Origin: Puniceicoccales bacterium Verruco_02
GTDB taxonomy: Bacteria; Verrucomicrobiota; Verrucomicrobiia; Opitutales; Oceanipulchritudinaceae
DNA: 53,702 nucleotides
NCBI GenBank assembly: GCA_001604585.1
Contig: LVBW01000061.1
Coordinates: 1 to 53,702 of the forward strand
Reading direction: 5' to 3'
The translations under genes and the position numbers were made by a program. Shown in pieces: positions 37,220 to 45,431 of the stretch (position 1 is its first letter; every line of letters starts with the position of its first letter). Under the pieces are notes generated by a model. It had not been told where the DNA came from, made no database searches, and worked only from the letters and a program-made list of their open reading frames with translations.

Positions 37220-38110
37220 CTAAAGCTTCGTAATCGCGATTTCCGCGCTCAGGTGATGCGTCGTGTTCGGGCGCAGGGGCACGGCCACATCCGGGATGTT
37301 GGCGTTCTCAACGCATATGAACTGCGGCCACTGCTCGCCTATGTCGGCTTGCTTGGCCGCCGTGCTTTCCCAAGGGTTCCAAACCACGGTGGAGGCCGCG
37401 CCGCTACTGCTAATGTCTATCGCGCGGCCCCATTGCTCGTCTACGATGCGGACGGGCCTTGCGCAGTAGAACATGTTGGCCGCTTCGCCCTTCATAACGA
37501 CTGGTCCAGCTCCGTGGCTGTGGCGCTTACCGTCCCCGGCAAATTCCAGATATTCGGTATTCTCCAGCCCCTCCACGCGCACGTTGCGCACATCGCTGAC
37601 GGCATAATAGGTATGCATCGCTTCGGACAAGAGGAAGCTGTCCGCCCCCGTGTTGCGGATGGATAGCTCCATGCGCAGGCTTTTGCCAGCCGTGACTACG
37701 AAGCTCGCAACGGCGTCGTGGTTCCAGCCCGAGGCGCAGTCCTTGGGCAGGGATAGCTCGAAGCTAGCCCGCAGAGTGCCATCGTCCAGTGTTTCCACGC
37801 GCAACAGTTCCCAGAGCTTTGTGCGCACAAGGCCGTGCATCGGCGCGGTGGCCGCTGTGCGGTGCGGGCCAAACCACGGCGCGCAAAGGGGCACGCCGCC
37901 GCGTATGGGCTTGCCGCCCGCGCTGCCAGTCCGGCGCGAGAGCCAGAGCAGGGGGCGGCTGGAGGGTGAGGATGGTTCGGAAATGAACGAGAGTATGGTG
38001 GCTCCGTGAAGGGCGATTTCGGCGCGGCTGTGCGGGGATTCGAGCACAAGGACGGGGCCGAAGTTATCGCGTTCAGCTACATGGGCGCAGTCGGGAAGAA
38101 TGGGATACAT
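37220..38110 (-). CDS. D-hexose-6-phosphate mutarotase (YeaD-like)
   Basis: This 296-residue protein belongs to the galactose mutarotase-like superfamily and would interconvert anomers of glucose-6-phosphate. Recognisable parts are LHGATILSFI, the substrate-binding GGVPLCAPWFGPH (about 71-83), MHGLVRTKLWELL with the catalytic His, LSEAMHTYYAVSDV, and the catalytic Glu in CVENANI near the C-terminus. It is a soluble cytoplasmic enzyme. It follows gatB by 61 bp on the same strand and may be co-transcribed, but there is no functional link to tRNA amidation. Confidence 0.92.
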   Translation of the reverse strand: MYPILPDCAHVAERDNFGPVLVLESPHSRAEIALHGATILSFISEPSSPSSRPLLWLSRRTGSAGGKPIRGGVPLCAPWFGPHRTAATAPMHGLVRTKLWELLRVETLDDGTLRASFELSLPKDCASGWNHDAVASFVVTAGKSLRMELSIRNTGADSFLLSEAMHTYYAVSDVRNVRVEGLENTEYLEFAGDGKRHSHGAGPVVMKGEAANMFYCARPVRIVDEQWGRAIDISSSGAASTVVWNPWESTAAKQADIGEQWPQFICVENANIPDVAVPLRPNTTHHLSAEIAITKL

Positions 38111-38171
38111 GGTGTTGATTGGGGCAAGTGGTTTGGCAAGTGAAGTGGGCTATGTGTGCCGCGGCGTTGTT

Positions 38172-39644
38172 TCAGCCCAGGATCAACCTGCGCAGGATTT
38201 CGTCCACCATCTTGGCGTCGGCCTTGCCCTTGCTCGCCTTCATGATTGGTCCTTTGAGGGCGTTTATGGCCTTTTCGTTGCCAGCGCGCACTTTCTCCAC
38301 CGTGGCAGGGTCGGCCTCGATTGCGGCGCGGGCCATTGCCTCAAGCTCTCCGCTGTCGTTCTGCGCCTTAAGGCCCTTGCGTTCGACAAGGGCCGCGGGC
38401 ATCTCGCCGCTTTCAAAGATCTCGTGGAAAATGTCGCGGGCTATCTGCTTTGTAATCACGCCCTCGTCGCTGAGCTTCTGCAACTGTGCGATGTGCGCGG
38501 GCGTCATTTTGCACTCGCCGATGGGCCGGGCACTAGCTTCGTCAGTCGCCGTGGCGGCAAGCTCGCGGCGCAGGTCGTTGACTATCAAATTGGCAAGCTC
38601 AGCGGGCTTGTTGTAAATGTCCACCGCTTCCTCGAAGTAGCGGCACATGGCAAGATCGCCAATGAGCGCGCTGGCGCTCGAATAGGGCAGGCCCATTTTC
38701 TCCATGTAGCGGTGCTGGCGGTCGAAGGGCAGCTCGATGAGCTTTGCGCGAAGCTCGTCCTTCCAAGCCTCGCTTACGCGAACGGGCATGAGGTCCGGGT
38801 CGGGGAAATAGCGGTAGTCGTGGCTGTCCTCCTTGCTGCGCATCGAATAGCCGTAGCCCTGCTCGGCGTCCCAGCGGCGCGTTTCCTGCACAATCTCGTG
38901 CCCTCGGCCCGCCTCGTACAGCTCTATCTGACGGCGCGCTTCCCACTCGATGCAGGCCTTGATGTTCGAGGCGCTGTTCAGGTTCTTGCTCTCTGTGCGG
39001 GTGTTGAAATGCTTCTGCCCCATGGGGCGGACGGACACATTCGCATCGGCGCGCATCTGCCCCTTTTCCATGTCGCAGTCGGACACTCCCGCCTGACTTA
39101 GCGCCATGCGCAAGGCATTGACAAAAGCGGCCGCCTCGTCGGAGCTGCGGAAGACAGGCTCGGTCACGATCTCTGCCAGCGAGGTGCCCGTGCGGTTGTC
39201 GTCAATCAGGGAGAACTGGCCCTCGTGGTTCATCTTGGCCGGATCTTCCTCTAGGTGAATGCGCGTGAGGGCGAACTTCTTGTGCTCGCCCATCACGTTG
39301 CGGCTCTCTGCGGGCAGTTCCACCTCCACCTCTCCGCCAAGGCAGAGGGGCTGGTCGTACTGGGAAATCTGGTAGTTCTTGGGCGAGTCCGGGTACCAGT
39401 AGTTCTTGCGGTCCCACTTGCACTCTTTGGCGATGTCGCAGCCGAACATCAGGCCCATCGTTATCATCTTGTCGATGGCTTCCTTGTTAATGACTGGCAG
39501 CGCGCCGGGAAGGCCCAGCACGACGGGGTCGCAAAGCGTGTTCGGTTCCGCTCCATAGACGTAGGGCGAGGGGGCGAACACCTTCGAGCGGGTCTTGAGC
39601 TGGACGTGGACTTCGAGGCCGATGATGACTTCGTAGGAGGACAT
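38172..39644 (-). CDS. gatB: Asp-tRNA(Asn)/Glu-tRNA(Gln) amidotransferase subunit B
   Basis: GatB is the tRNA-binding and kinase subunit of the GatCAB complex that converts Glu-tRNA(Gln) or Asp-tRNA(Asn) to the amide. From the ATG at 39644 the protein has 490 residues and begins YEVIIGLEVHVQLKT. Family segments include LGLPGALPVINK, RKNYWYPDSPKNYQISQYD, HLEEDPAK, IDDNRTGTSLAEIVTEP, CDMEKGQMRADANVS, and the SKEDSHDYRYFPDPDL stretch. The C-terminal YqeY-like tail ends LVDEILRRLI-like. An in-frame ATG at 39665 adds seven residues and is less likely. gatA and gatC are not in the window, so the complex is encoded in pieces. Confidence 0.97.
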   Translation of the reverse strand: MSSYEVIIGLEVHVQLKTRSKVFAPSPYVYGAEPNTLCDPVVLGLPGALPVINKEAIDKMITMGLMFGCDIAKECKWDRKNYWYPDSPKNYQISQYDQPLCLGGEVEVELPAESRNVMGEHKKFALTRIHLEEDPAKMNHEGQFSLIDDNRTGTSLAEIVTEPVFRSSDEAAAFVNALRMALSQAGVSDCDMEKGQMRADANVSVRPMGQKHFNTRTESKNLNSASNIKACIEWEARRQIELYEAGRGHEIVQETRRWDAEQGYGYSMRSKEDSHDYRYFPDPDLMPVRVSEAWKDELRAKLIELPFDRQHRYMEKMGLPYSSASALIGDLAMCRYFEEAVDIYNKPAELANLIVNDLRRELAATATDEASARPIGECKMTPAHIAQLQKLSDEGVITKQIARDIFHEIFESGEMPAALVERKGLKAQNDSGELEAMARAAIEADPATVEKVRAGNEKAINALKGPIMKASKGKADAKMVDEILRRLILG

Positions 39645-39697
39645 GGATGGGCTAGAGCTTAGCAATACGCGGGCGGATTTCCAGACAAACGCCGTAC

Positions 39698-41389
39698 TTA
39701 CTTCGCATTTGCTTTCTGGCCATTCTCTGTTTGCCCGGAGGCGCCAAGGATTTCCCCTTCAAGAGCTGAAACAGCCTGTTTGAACGCCTTAGAAGCACCG
39801 CTTTTTTTCAGGTTGCGGAGGATCTCCAAAGCCAGCTCGGCGGACTTGTCGCTGTCGCCGCCTGCCAGTAGGCGCGCCGCTTCAAGCGCCACGCTGCGCT
39901 GTCCGCAGTCCATGTTCTCCGCTTTGGCCATCCAGTCTAGGCTGAGTTCTGCGCCAGTCTTGTCGCCTGCTGCTAGTTGCATTTGGGCTAGCTTTAGCGA
40001 GATTGCGTAGCCGGGCCTGCGCTCGTGCAGGTGCCGGGCCAGTCTAAGAGCGTCTTCGGCGCGCCCAGCCTTTTCAAGAGCGATTATCGCACGGATTTCT
40101 TCGTAAGTGTTCCCATCCTGCGTGGAGCTGGGTACGGGCACTGGGGTGCCGGGGCGCGTGAAGGGGCGGTAGAGCGGGTCGCCAATCACTATGCCCTGCC
40201 AGCTCAGGGCGGGCATGGCACACCAAGCGGCATCGCCAAAGCTCCAGCCAGAGAGCAGGGCTTGGCCGATGATGGAAAAGTCGTGCGTGAGGGCTAGCGT
40301 GGGTTCGTAAACATTGCCCACCGTGCCCGCTGCGCCTCGCTCCACAAGGGCGCTGCTCCAGAGTCTGCTGTCCTTCAGGCTGGAGGCCGAGAAGCTGTGC
40401 AGGTGCATGGCTATCGCGCCGGGGGGCAGGCTCATGCCAGGCTCCAGGAAGGCCCCGTTGACGTAATGTGTGTACCAGCCAAAGTACAGGGCCGGGGCGT
40501 CGAAGCGGGCATGGGCGGGGAAGGTTGCCTTGTCCTCATCAAGGTCCAGATCCCAGTTCGTAGCCCTGAACATGGCTGCAAGCTTGTCCAACCACTGCTC
40601 TGCCTGTGGGTAAGGGCCGCCCTTGTCGATGTAAACACGCCCGTGCAGGCCCTTGCGCTCGCCCTCGAGCGCGCTGTCCACGAGCTTTCGCGCCGCTTCG
40701 TAACTGCTGCCTCCGAGGCGTGCGGTGCGGATTATGCCCGCCATGTCCAGAAGCTCTGGGGAGATCTTGCGGTAGAGTGGGTTGGGGACAAAGCCGGTCA
40801 AGGGGTTCTGCGGGGCGGGCAGGGCGGCTAGTTCGCTGTCCACACTGGCGAAGTTCTTTTTCAGAAGGGCGTTTATATTGGCCCCCTTGCCGTCCGGCGA
40901 GCCAAGTATCTTTGCAAAGCCCGCCGTGGCCTCCGCTGTATTCAGCGCGGGGTCTTCGGCGATGCGCAGGGGCACTCCTTGGCATATTACGAGCCAGCCA
41001 ATGCGGTGAGTACCGATTCCGGCTTCCTTCCCTGTCTGCGGGGCATTGTGACTTACCCAACTGTTGGCGCGTAGCCATTCAACGAGTGGGCCGCGTATCT
41101 CCATGTCGAAGAGCAGGCGGCTGATTGTTTCCTCGCTGCTCATGTGCAGGGAGATGATGTTCTTTGGCGGTATGCCGCGCTTTTCCGCGTAGTAGTTTGC
41201 CAGTTCGAGCGATTGAGCTTCGTTCGCATTGGCCAGAATGAGCACCTCAAGGGGGCTTGCCTGCCGGGGCGCTGGCGGGATTGCGGACGCAGCAGGGGCG
41301 GGATTATTCGCGTTTATCTCGGCGGCAATGCTGCCGGCTGCTAGGGCGAATAGGCCCGCAATGGCCATGAGTATTTGCGTTGCCCTCAT
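39698..41389 (-). CDS. TIGR03790-like secreted protein
   Basis: This 563-residue protein has a signal peptide (about 1-23, ending SIAAEIN) and then matches what I know of the TIGR03790 family. Examples are VLILANANEAQSLELANYYAEKRGIPPKNIISLHM near the start and AGTVGNVYEPTLALTHDF with WQGIVIGDPLYRPF in the second half. The last 140 residues (IIALEKAGRAEDALRLARHL onward) look like TPR-type helices. The family is found in Verrucomicrobia, Planctomycetes and some proteobacteria, and has no known function. It lies 9 bp after the N-acetylmuramoyl amidase gene on the same strand, suggesting co-translation and perhaps a role at the envelope. Confidence 0.82.
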   Translation of the reverse strand: MRATQILMAIAGLFALAAGSIAAEINANNPAPAASAIPPAPRQASPLEVLILANANEAQSLELANYYAEKRGIPPKNIISLHMSSEETISRLLFDMEIRGPLVEWLRANSWVSHNAPQTGKEAGIGTHRIGWLVICQGVPLRIAEDPALNTAEATAGFAKILGSPDGKGANINALLKKNFASVDSELAALPAPQNPLTGFVPNPLYRKISPELLDMAGIIRTARLGGSSYEAARKLVDSALEGERKGLHGRVYIDKGGPYPQAEQWLDKLAAMFRATNWDLDLDEDKATFPAHARFDAPALYFGWYTHYVNGAFLEPGMSLPPGAIAMHLHSFSASSLKDSRLWSSALVERGAAGTVGNVYEPTLALTHDFSIIGQALLSGWSFGDAAWCAMPALSWQGIVIGDPLYRPFTRPGTPVPVPSSTQDGNTYEEIRAIIALEKAGRAEDALRLARHLHERRPGYAISLKLAQMQLAAGDKTGAELSLDWMAKAENMDCGQRSVALEAARLLAGGDSDKSAELALEILRNLKKSGASKAFKQAVSALEGEILGASGQTENGQKANAK

Positions 41390-41398
41390 GACTATGCC

Positions 41399-42418
41399 CT
41401 ATCGGCCCTTTGTCGCTTCGGCCCGTTTCTTTTCATCCTGCACCCGCTTCATGGTGCGGGCGTAGGCGTCCACTGCATCGGCAATGCATGTGGCCAGTTT
41501 CTGCCTGTGGGCAGAGCTGCCGATCGTGGCCCCTTCGCTGGCATTGCTTACAAAGCCTCCTTCAACGAGCACTCCGGGGCAGTTCAAGTCCCGCAGGACG
41601 GCGAAGCGCGCGCGCTTGAGGCCACGGTCTGGCGAGCCGAGCTTTTCGGCCATCTGCTTTTGCACGTAGTAGCCAAGGAGCATGTTCCACTCGTCCCAGT
41701 CGTTGCCTGGCTGCTTGGCGTTGTCTTTGTAGGATGCTCCCGAGGTGGCGACTTGCCCGGCTGGCACGAGGATGAAAGTTTCCACGCCGCGGACGCTGGC
41801 CGTTGGGCTGGCGTTGAAGTGCAGGCTGATGAACAGGTCGGCTTTCAGGGCGTTGGATTTTTTTGGACGGTCGGCAAGTTCGATGAAATCGTCCTTTTCG
41901 CGGGTTAGGAACACTTTGTAGCCGCGCTTTTCGAGGATGGGCTTGAGCGTTTTGGCAAGGCTTAGAGTGAGGTTCTTTTCCTTGAGCTTGAGGGCGTTGT
42001 TCTCGGCCCCGTTGTCCTTGCCTCCGTGGCCGGGGTCGAGGACTATGCGCAGGCTGCCTTTGGGCGGGGCGAGCTGCTGGGGCAGGAGCAGGGGCTTGAT
42101 GGTCTTGTGGTAGTCGTTGTCGGATATATACAAGGTGCCGTGCCTCTTGATCACAGCCTTGGAGAAGTGGACAACTATGCCGTTTATGGTGCAGCTTCGC
42201 TGACTTTCCTTGAGGACTATGCTGCTACCCTGACCGGAGAGGGTGATTTCCAGCTTTTCGCCCGGAGTGCGGCTTTCCGCCTTCATGCCAAGTAGTGTCG
42301 CAAGGCGGGATGCTGAGTGGTACTGAGCCTGCGCCTCTTCCGCAGCTAGGCGCTGTGGCATGGTTCCCAGCATTGCGGACAGGATTAACAGTAGCGTGCT
42401 CCAAGCTGGGATTTTCAT
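41399..42418 (-). CDS. N-acetylmuramoyl-L-alanine amidase (Amidase_3)
   Basis: From the ATG at 42418 this is a 339-residue exported enzyme with a signal peptide (MKIPAWSTLLLILSAMLG...). A small N-terminal domain of about 110 residues is followed by the amidase_3 catalytic domain (about residues 115-325). The zinc ligands and catalytic Glu are visible: LDPGHGGKDNGA, KEKNLTLSLAK, LFISLHFNA and LVEGGFVSNASEG. It cleaves the amide between N-acetylmuramic acid and L-alanine in peptidoglycan, as needed for cell separation or turnover. The long reading from 42463 would precede the signal peptide and run into the infC terminator, so it is rejected. The TIGR03790-like gene follows 9 bp later. Confidence 0.92.
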   Translation of the reverse strand: MKIPAWSTLLLILSAMLGTMPQRLAAEEAQAQYHSASRLATLLGMKAESRTPGEKLEITLSGQGSSIVLKESQRSCTINGIVVHFSKAVIKRHGTLYISDNDYHKTIKPLLLPQQLAPPKGSLRIVLDPGHGGKDNGAENNALKLKEKNLTLSLAKTLKPILEKRGYKVFLTREKDDFIELADRPKKSNALKADLFISLHFNASPTASVRGVETFILVPAGQVATSGASYKDNAKQPGNDWDEWNMLLGYYVQKQMAEKLGSPDRGLKRARFAVLRDLNCPGVLVEGGFVSNASEGATIGSSAHRQKLATCIADAVDAYARTMKRVQDEKKRAEATKGR

Positions 42419-42460
42419 TGGGCAAATGGCTGGGAATTGTGGAAGGCCCGGAGGGCACAG

Positions 42461-42493
42461 CAAAACTCCCGGCCTTCGCTAGCCGGAGTTTTG
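42461..42493 (-). terminator. Terminator hairpin after infC
   Basis: The stem CAAAACTCCCGGC/GCCGGAGTTTTG (12-13 bp with one bulged base) surrounds a short CTTCGCTA loop. It lies about 80 bp after the infC stop on the minus strand. The U-run is within the 3' arm (GTTTTG). It separates infC from the amidase gene. Confidence 0.7.
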
Positions 42494-42573
42494 GGAAATC
42501 TGTTAACGCGGTATTGTCTTCGCCGGAGGCATGTTGCCTGTCTAGGCTCCTGCCCCGGCGCTTGCGACGAATT

Positions 42574-43218
42574 CTAGTCCTCGTCGCCCTCGTCGGCATC
42601 GTTGGAATCATCGGGCGAGTCTTCGCGGTCGGCAATGTCGGCCTCGTTGTACTTCAGCTTGCGCTTGGCCTGAGGCAGGGGCGACATCGAGAAAGTTGCA
42701 ATTCGGCCGGAAACTCTCGGGGAGGTGTCGGCGCTGCCCACATGGTTCAGGTCTTCGATCACCCTCATGAGCAGTTCCACGCCCAGCTCCTTGTGCTCGT
42801 TTTCGCGGCCGCGATACATGAGCGTCACCTTGAGCTTGTTGCCCTTGTAGAGGAACTCCTCGCCGCGGCGCACCTTGGTCATGTAGTCGTGCTGCTCTGT
42901 GCGGACGCGGAACTTGATCTCCTTGATTTTGGAGCTGCTGTTGCTCTTTTCCTTATTCTTCTTGGACAGCTCGTACATGTACTTTCCAAAGTCTAGTATG
43001 CGACATACCGGTGGCTTGGCAGTAGCGGCGATTTCCACTAGATCCAGCCCATACTGGCGGGCTAGGATCAGGGCCTGATCCCTGTCCATGATTCCGAGCT
43101 GCTTGCCTTCGGGGTCGATCACGCGAATCTCCCTTGCACGGATACGGTCGTTCTTGCGGATGTAATTGTTACCAGGCGCGCCTCTGTTCTGGCCGCCTGA
43201 GCGTGGGTAATTAGGCAT
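42574..43218 (-). CDS. infC: Translation initiation factor IF-3
   Basis: IF-3 binds the 30S subunit, prevents premature subunit joining and checks the initiator tRNA. The 214-residue protein has the standard N-domain (YIRKNDRIRAREIRVIDPEGKQLGIM, DLVEIAATAKPPVCRILDFGKYMYE), a Lys-rich linker, and the C-domain (KEIKFRVRTEQHDYMTKVRRGEEFLYKGNKLKVTLMYRGRE). An unusual acidic tail follows (about residues 190-214, many Asp/Glu/Ser). A normal ATG at 43218 is used, not the rare ATT seen in E. coli. rpmI and rplT, which usually follow infC, are absent; a terminator and the amidase gene follow instead. It is divergent from the choice-of-anchor gene. Confidence 0.96.
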   Translation of the reverse strand: MPNYPRSGGQNRGAPGNNYIRKNDRIRAREIRVIDPEGKQLGIMDRDQALILARQYGLDLVEIAATAKPPVCRILDFGKYMYELSKKNKEKSNSSSKIKEIKFRVRTEQHDYMTKVRRGEEFLYKGNKLKVTLMYRGRENEHKELGVELLMRVIEDLNHVGSADTSPRVSGRIATFSMSPLPQAKRKLKYNEADIADREDSPDDSNDADEGDED

Positions 43219-43472
43219 CTAGTTGAGTCTTGTTTGTTTGGAGCAACAATATGAGTCGCGGCTCCGTCCTTGGTTCCCGGAGCTTGAGAATGCTTATAGG
43301 TGATGCGTTCGTGCCTTTCAATGCCTTTCTCCGAATAGCGGACTATCTGTGATGCTTGTTCGCCGCTTGTCATAGTGAGGGCAGTTCCGTGTTTGTAACA
43401 GCTATGTCTCTGGCGTGTCGTTTTTCCGTCACAGTGGCTGTACATGATGGGCCGCCTAACCCAAGTACCACT

Positions 43473-45224
43473 ATGTCTGTTCTACGCCCTATGACTGTTT
43501 CCGCGCTGGCCCTTGCCGGGCTTTGCGCCCTTGCCACTGCGCAAGAGGCTCCCTTCCCCGGCTCCGGCTATTCTGCCGACAAGCTGCCCAAGCCCATTGG
43601 CTCGCTAAGTGAGCTGTCCAGCTACAAGGCTCTGAGTGCCGAGATTATTTCCATAGATCCGTCAACGGGCTTTCTGCTTTCCACGGCCAATACTCAGGTT
43701 GAGTTTGTCAATATCTCCAACCCTGCTTCTCCCGTATGGGAGGCCACATATGGCTTTGCAGGGGTCTTCGACGCTCCCAACTCTGTTGGCAATGTCAGCA
43801 GCGTGGCTGCCGATCCGCTTGGCAGAGGCTTTGCCGCGGCGGCCCTCATTGGTACAGATGACACTGGTGCGCCCGGCAAGCTGGTGCTTTTCGACACCTC
43901 AACTGGTGCCGTTCTCAACGCTTTCGACGCGGGTTACCATCCCGACTGCGTGGCATTCTCCCACGACGGTCGCTATGTGGTGACAGCCAACGAGGGCGAG
44001 TGGAACAGCAGCGCCCAGACGATGGGTTCAGTGAGCGTTCTGGACCTTGGCGAGGGGGCAGGCAAGGCAGGGCTAAGCTCACTTACCCAGCAGAGCGTGA
44101 TGACGGTGGACTTTTCTGAGGCAAACCTTGCCGAGGGGGTCAGCTTGGCCGGTCTTCGCGTAAGCGACCCCTCCGAAGGGCTTCCCCTTGGCCTTGAGCC
44201 GGAGTACGTGTGCAGCCTCGGCGGCAAGGTGTATTGCAGCATTCAGGAAGCAAGCGCCATCGGAGTGTTGGATATAGATAGCGGCAAGTGGGAGCAGATT
44301 ATACGTATGCCCTACCTCTATCAGGTAATAGACGCCTCCGACAAGGACGGCATCAAGATTGACGACAGCGTCGTTGTCGGGATGCCAATGCCGGACACGA
44401 TCGACTGCTTCGAGCACGAGGGCAAAGTTTACATCGTCACGGCCAACGAGGGAGACTTCAACCCCAACGACAATGACAAGGCCCGCGTGGCCGACCTTGG
44501 CACGGGTAAGTATCCAGCCCTTGCCCCCGCCTATCTTGCCGAGCTGAACGCTCTTTACGGAGGCAACGCCCTAGCAAACAGCGCCCTTGGCCGCCTGAAC
44601 GTGTCCATAATCGACGGACTCAACGCCAGTGGCGAAATAGAGCTTCTTCACGTTCCGGGCACGCGCAGCTTTTCGATAATAGACGCAGGCACAGGTGAAA
44701 TGGTATGGGACAGCGGCAGCGACTTTGAAATCATAACTTCGCTTATCGACTCGGCAGGGTATCAGGATGGACGCTCCGACGACAAGGGGCCGGAGCCGGA
44801 AGGCATCACGGTGTTTGAGATGGCCAACGAGCGTTACGCGGCCATCGTCATGGAGCGCACCTACGCGGTGTTTCTCTACAACATCAGCGATCCTCTGGCC
44901 CCCCGCTTCGTTGATTACTTCCGCGGCCCTTCCACTCACACGGAGCCCGAATGTGTGCGCTTTCTTTCTCCCGCGCAGAGTCCTGACGGCAAGGCAAAGC
45001 TGATTGTCGGCTACGAAGCCAGTGCGACTATCAGCATTCTGGACCTAGCCACTTGGCAAGGCTTTCCGCGCAACCCTTCCCAGCCCAATGTGGATACGCT
45101 GGGCTGGATGGGCCTTATGTATGTGGACTCCGACTGGGCCTACAGCTGGGTGCTGGGCACATGGTTCTACATGCCTGATGCCTTCGGCAGCGACGAGGGA
45201 AGCTGGTCCTACATGATGAAGTAG
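43473..45224 (+). CDS. Choice-of-anchor I family secreted protein with an aromatic C-terminal module
   Basis: From the ATG at 43473 this is a 583-residue protein with a signal peptide (about 1-24, ending LATAQEAP). The body is a beta-propeller-like protein of the choice-of-anchor I family, named for its varied C-terminal attachment signals. Evidence is the repeated VTANEGEW/VTANEGDFN motifs (two similar segments about 145 residues apart), DAGYHPDCVAFSHDGRYV, and PEPEGITVFEMANERYAAIVMERT. The last 40 residues (544-583) are an aromatic module ending DEGSWSYMMK that matches the xylanase tail. No LPxTG, PEP-CTERM or Por-type signal is present. The family is surface or extracellular; activity is unproven. 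A longer upstream reading from 43356 precedes the signal peptide and is not used. Confidence 0.8.
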   Translation: MSVLRPMTVSALALAGLCALATAQEAPFPGSGYSADKLPKPIGSLSELSSYKALSAEIISIDPSTGFLLSTANTQVEFVNISNPASPVWEATYGFAGVFDAPNSVGNVSSVAADPLGRGFAAAALIGTDDTGAPGKLVLFDTSTGAVLNAFDAGYHPDCVAFSHDGRYVVTANEGEWNSSAQTMGSVSVLDLGEGAGKAGLSSLTQQSVMTVDFSEANLAEGVSLAGLRVSDPSEGLPLGLEPEYVCSLGGKVYCSIQEASAIGVLDIDSGKWEQIIRMPYLYQVIDASDKDGIKIDDSVVVGMPMPDTIDCFEHEGKVYIVTANEGDFNPNDNDKARVADLGTGKYPALAPAYLAELNALYGGNALANSALGRLNVSIIDGLNASGEIELLHVPGTRSFSIIDAGTGEMVWDSGSDFEIITSLIDSAGYQDGRSDDKGPEPEGITVFEMANERYAAIVMERTYAVFLYNISDPLAPRFVDYFRGPSTHTEPECVRFLSPAQSPDGKAKLIVGYEASATISILDLATWQGFPRNPSQPNVDTLGWMGLMYVDSDWAYSWVLGTWFYMPDAFGSDEGSWSYMMK

Positions 45225-45256
45225 GCAGTGCAAGACTCGCCGGATCATAGCTTATC

Positions 45257-45290
45257 AAGGCCCCGTGGCGAATGTCGTCGCGGGGCCTTT
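45257..45290 (+). terminator. Terminator of the choice-of-anchor gene
   Basis: A 9-bp stem AAGGCCCCG/CGGGGCCTT with a 15-base loop and a short T-run starts 33 bp after the stop. Confidence 0.75.
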
Positions 45291-45374
45291 GCATGTGTTG
45301 GCGTGTATTGTAAGTTTAGGGGCTTTTCGCAGTCGGATCGCAGCTTCGAGCGGCAAGCGCCATCTTTGCAGAAT

Positions 45375-45412
45375 ATAAGGCCGAATCCACGTTCCCGTGG
45401 ATTCGGCCTTAT
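45375..45412 (-). terminator. Terminator of the PEP-CTERM gene
   Basis: A perfect 17-bp stem (ATAAGGCCGAATCCACG and its complement) with a 4-base TTCC loop lies 20 bp beyond the stop of the minus-strand gene. It is the longest perfect hairpin stem I found. It can act on both strands between the convergent genes. Confidence 0.8.
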
Positions 45413-45431
45413 AGTAAGTTGTTGCTTGAGG

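Noticed and set aside
38100-39101. 333-codon plus-strand open frame
   Set aside because: It lies antisense to the well-supported gatB and mutarotase genes and has no recognisable motif.
42295-42996. 233-codon plus-strand open frame with hydrophobic stretches
   Set aside because: It runs antisense to the amidase start, the infC terminator and infC itself.
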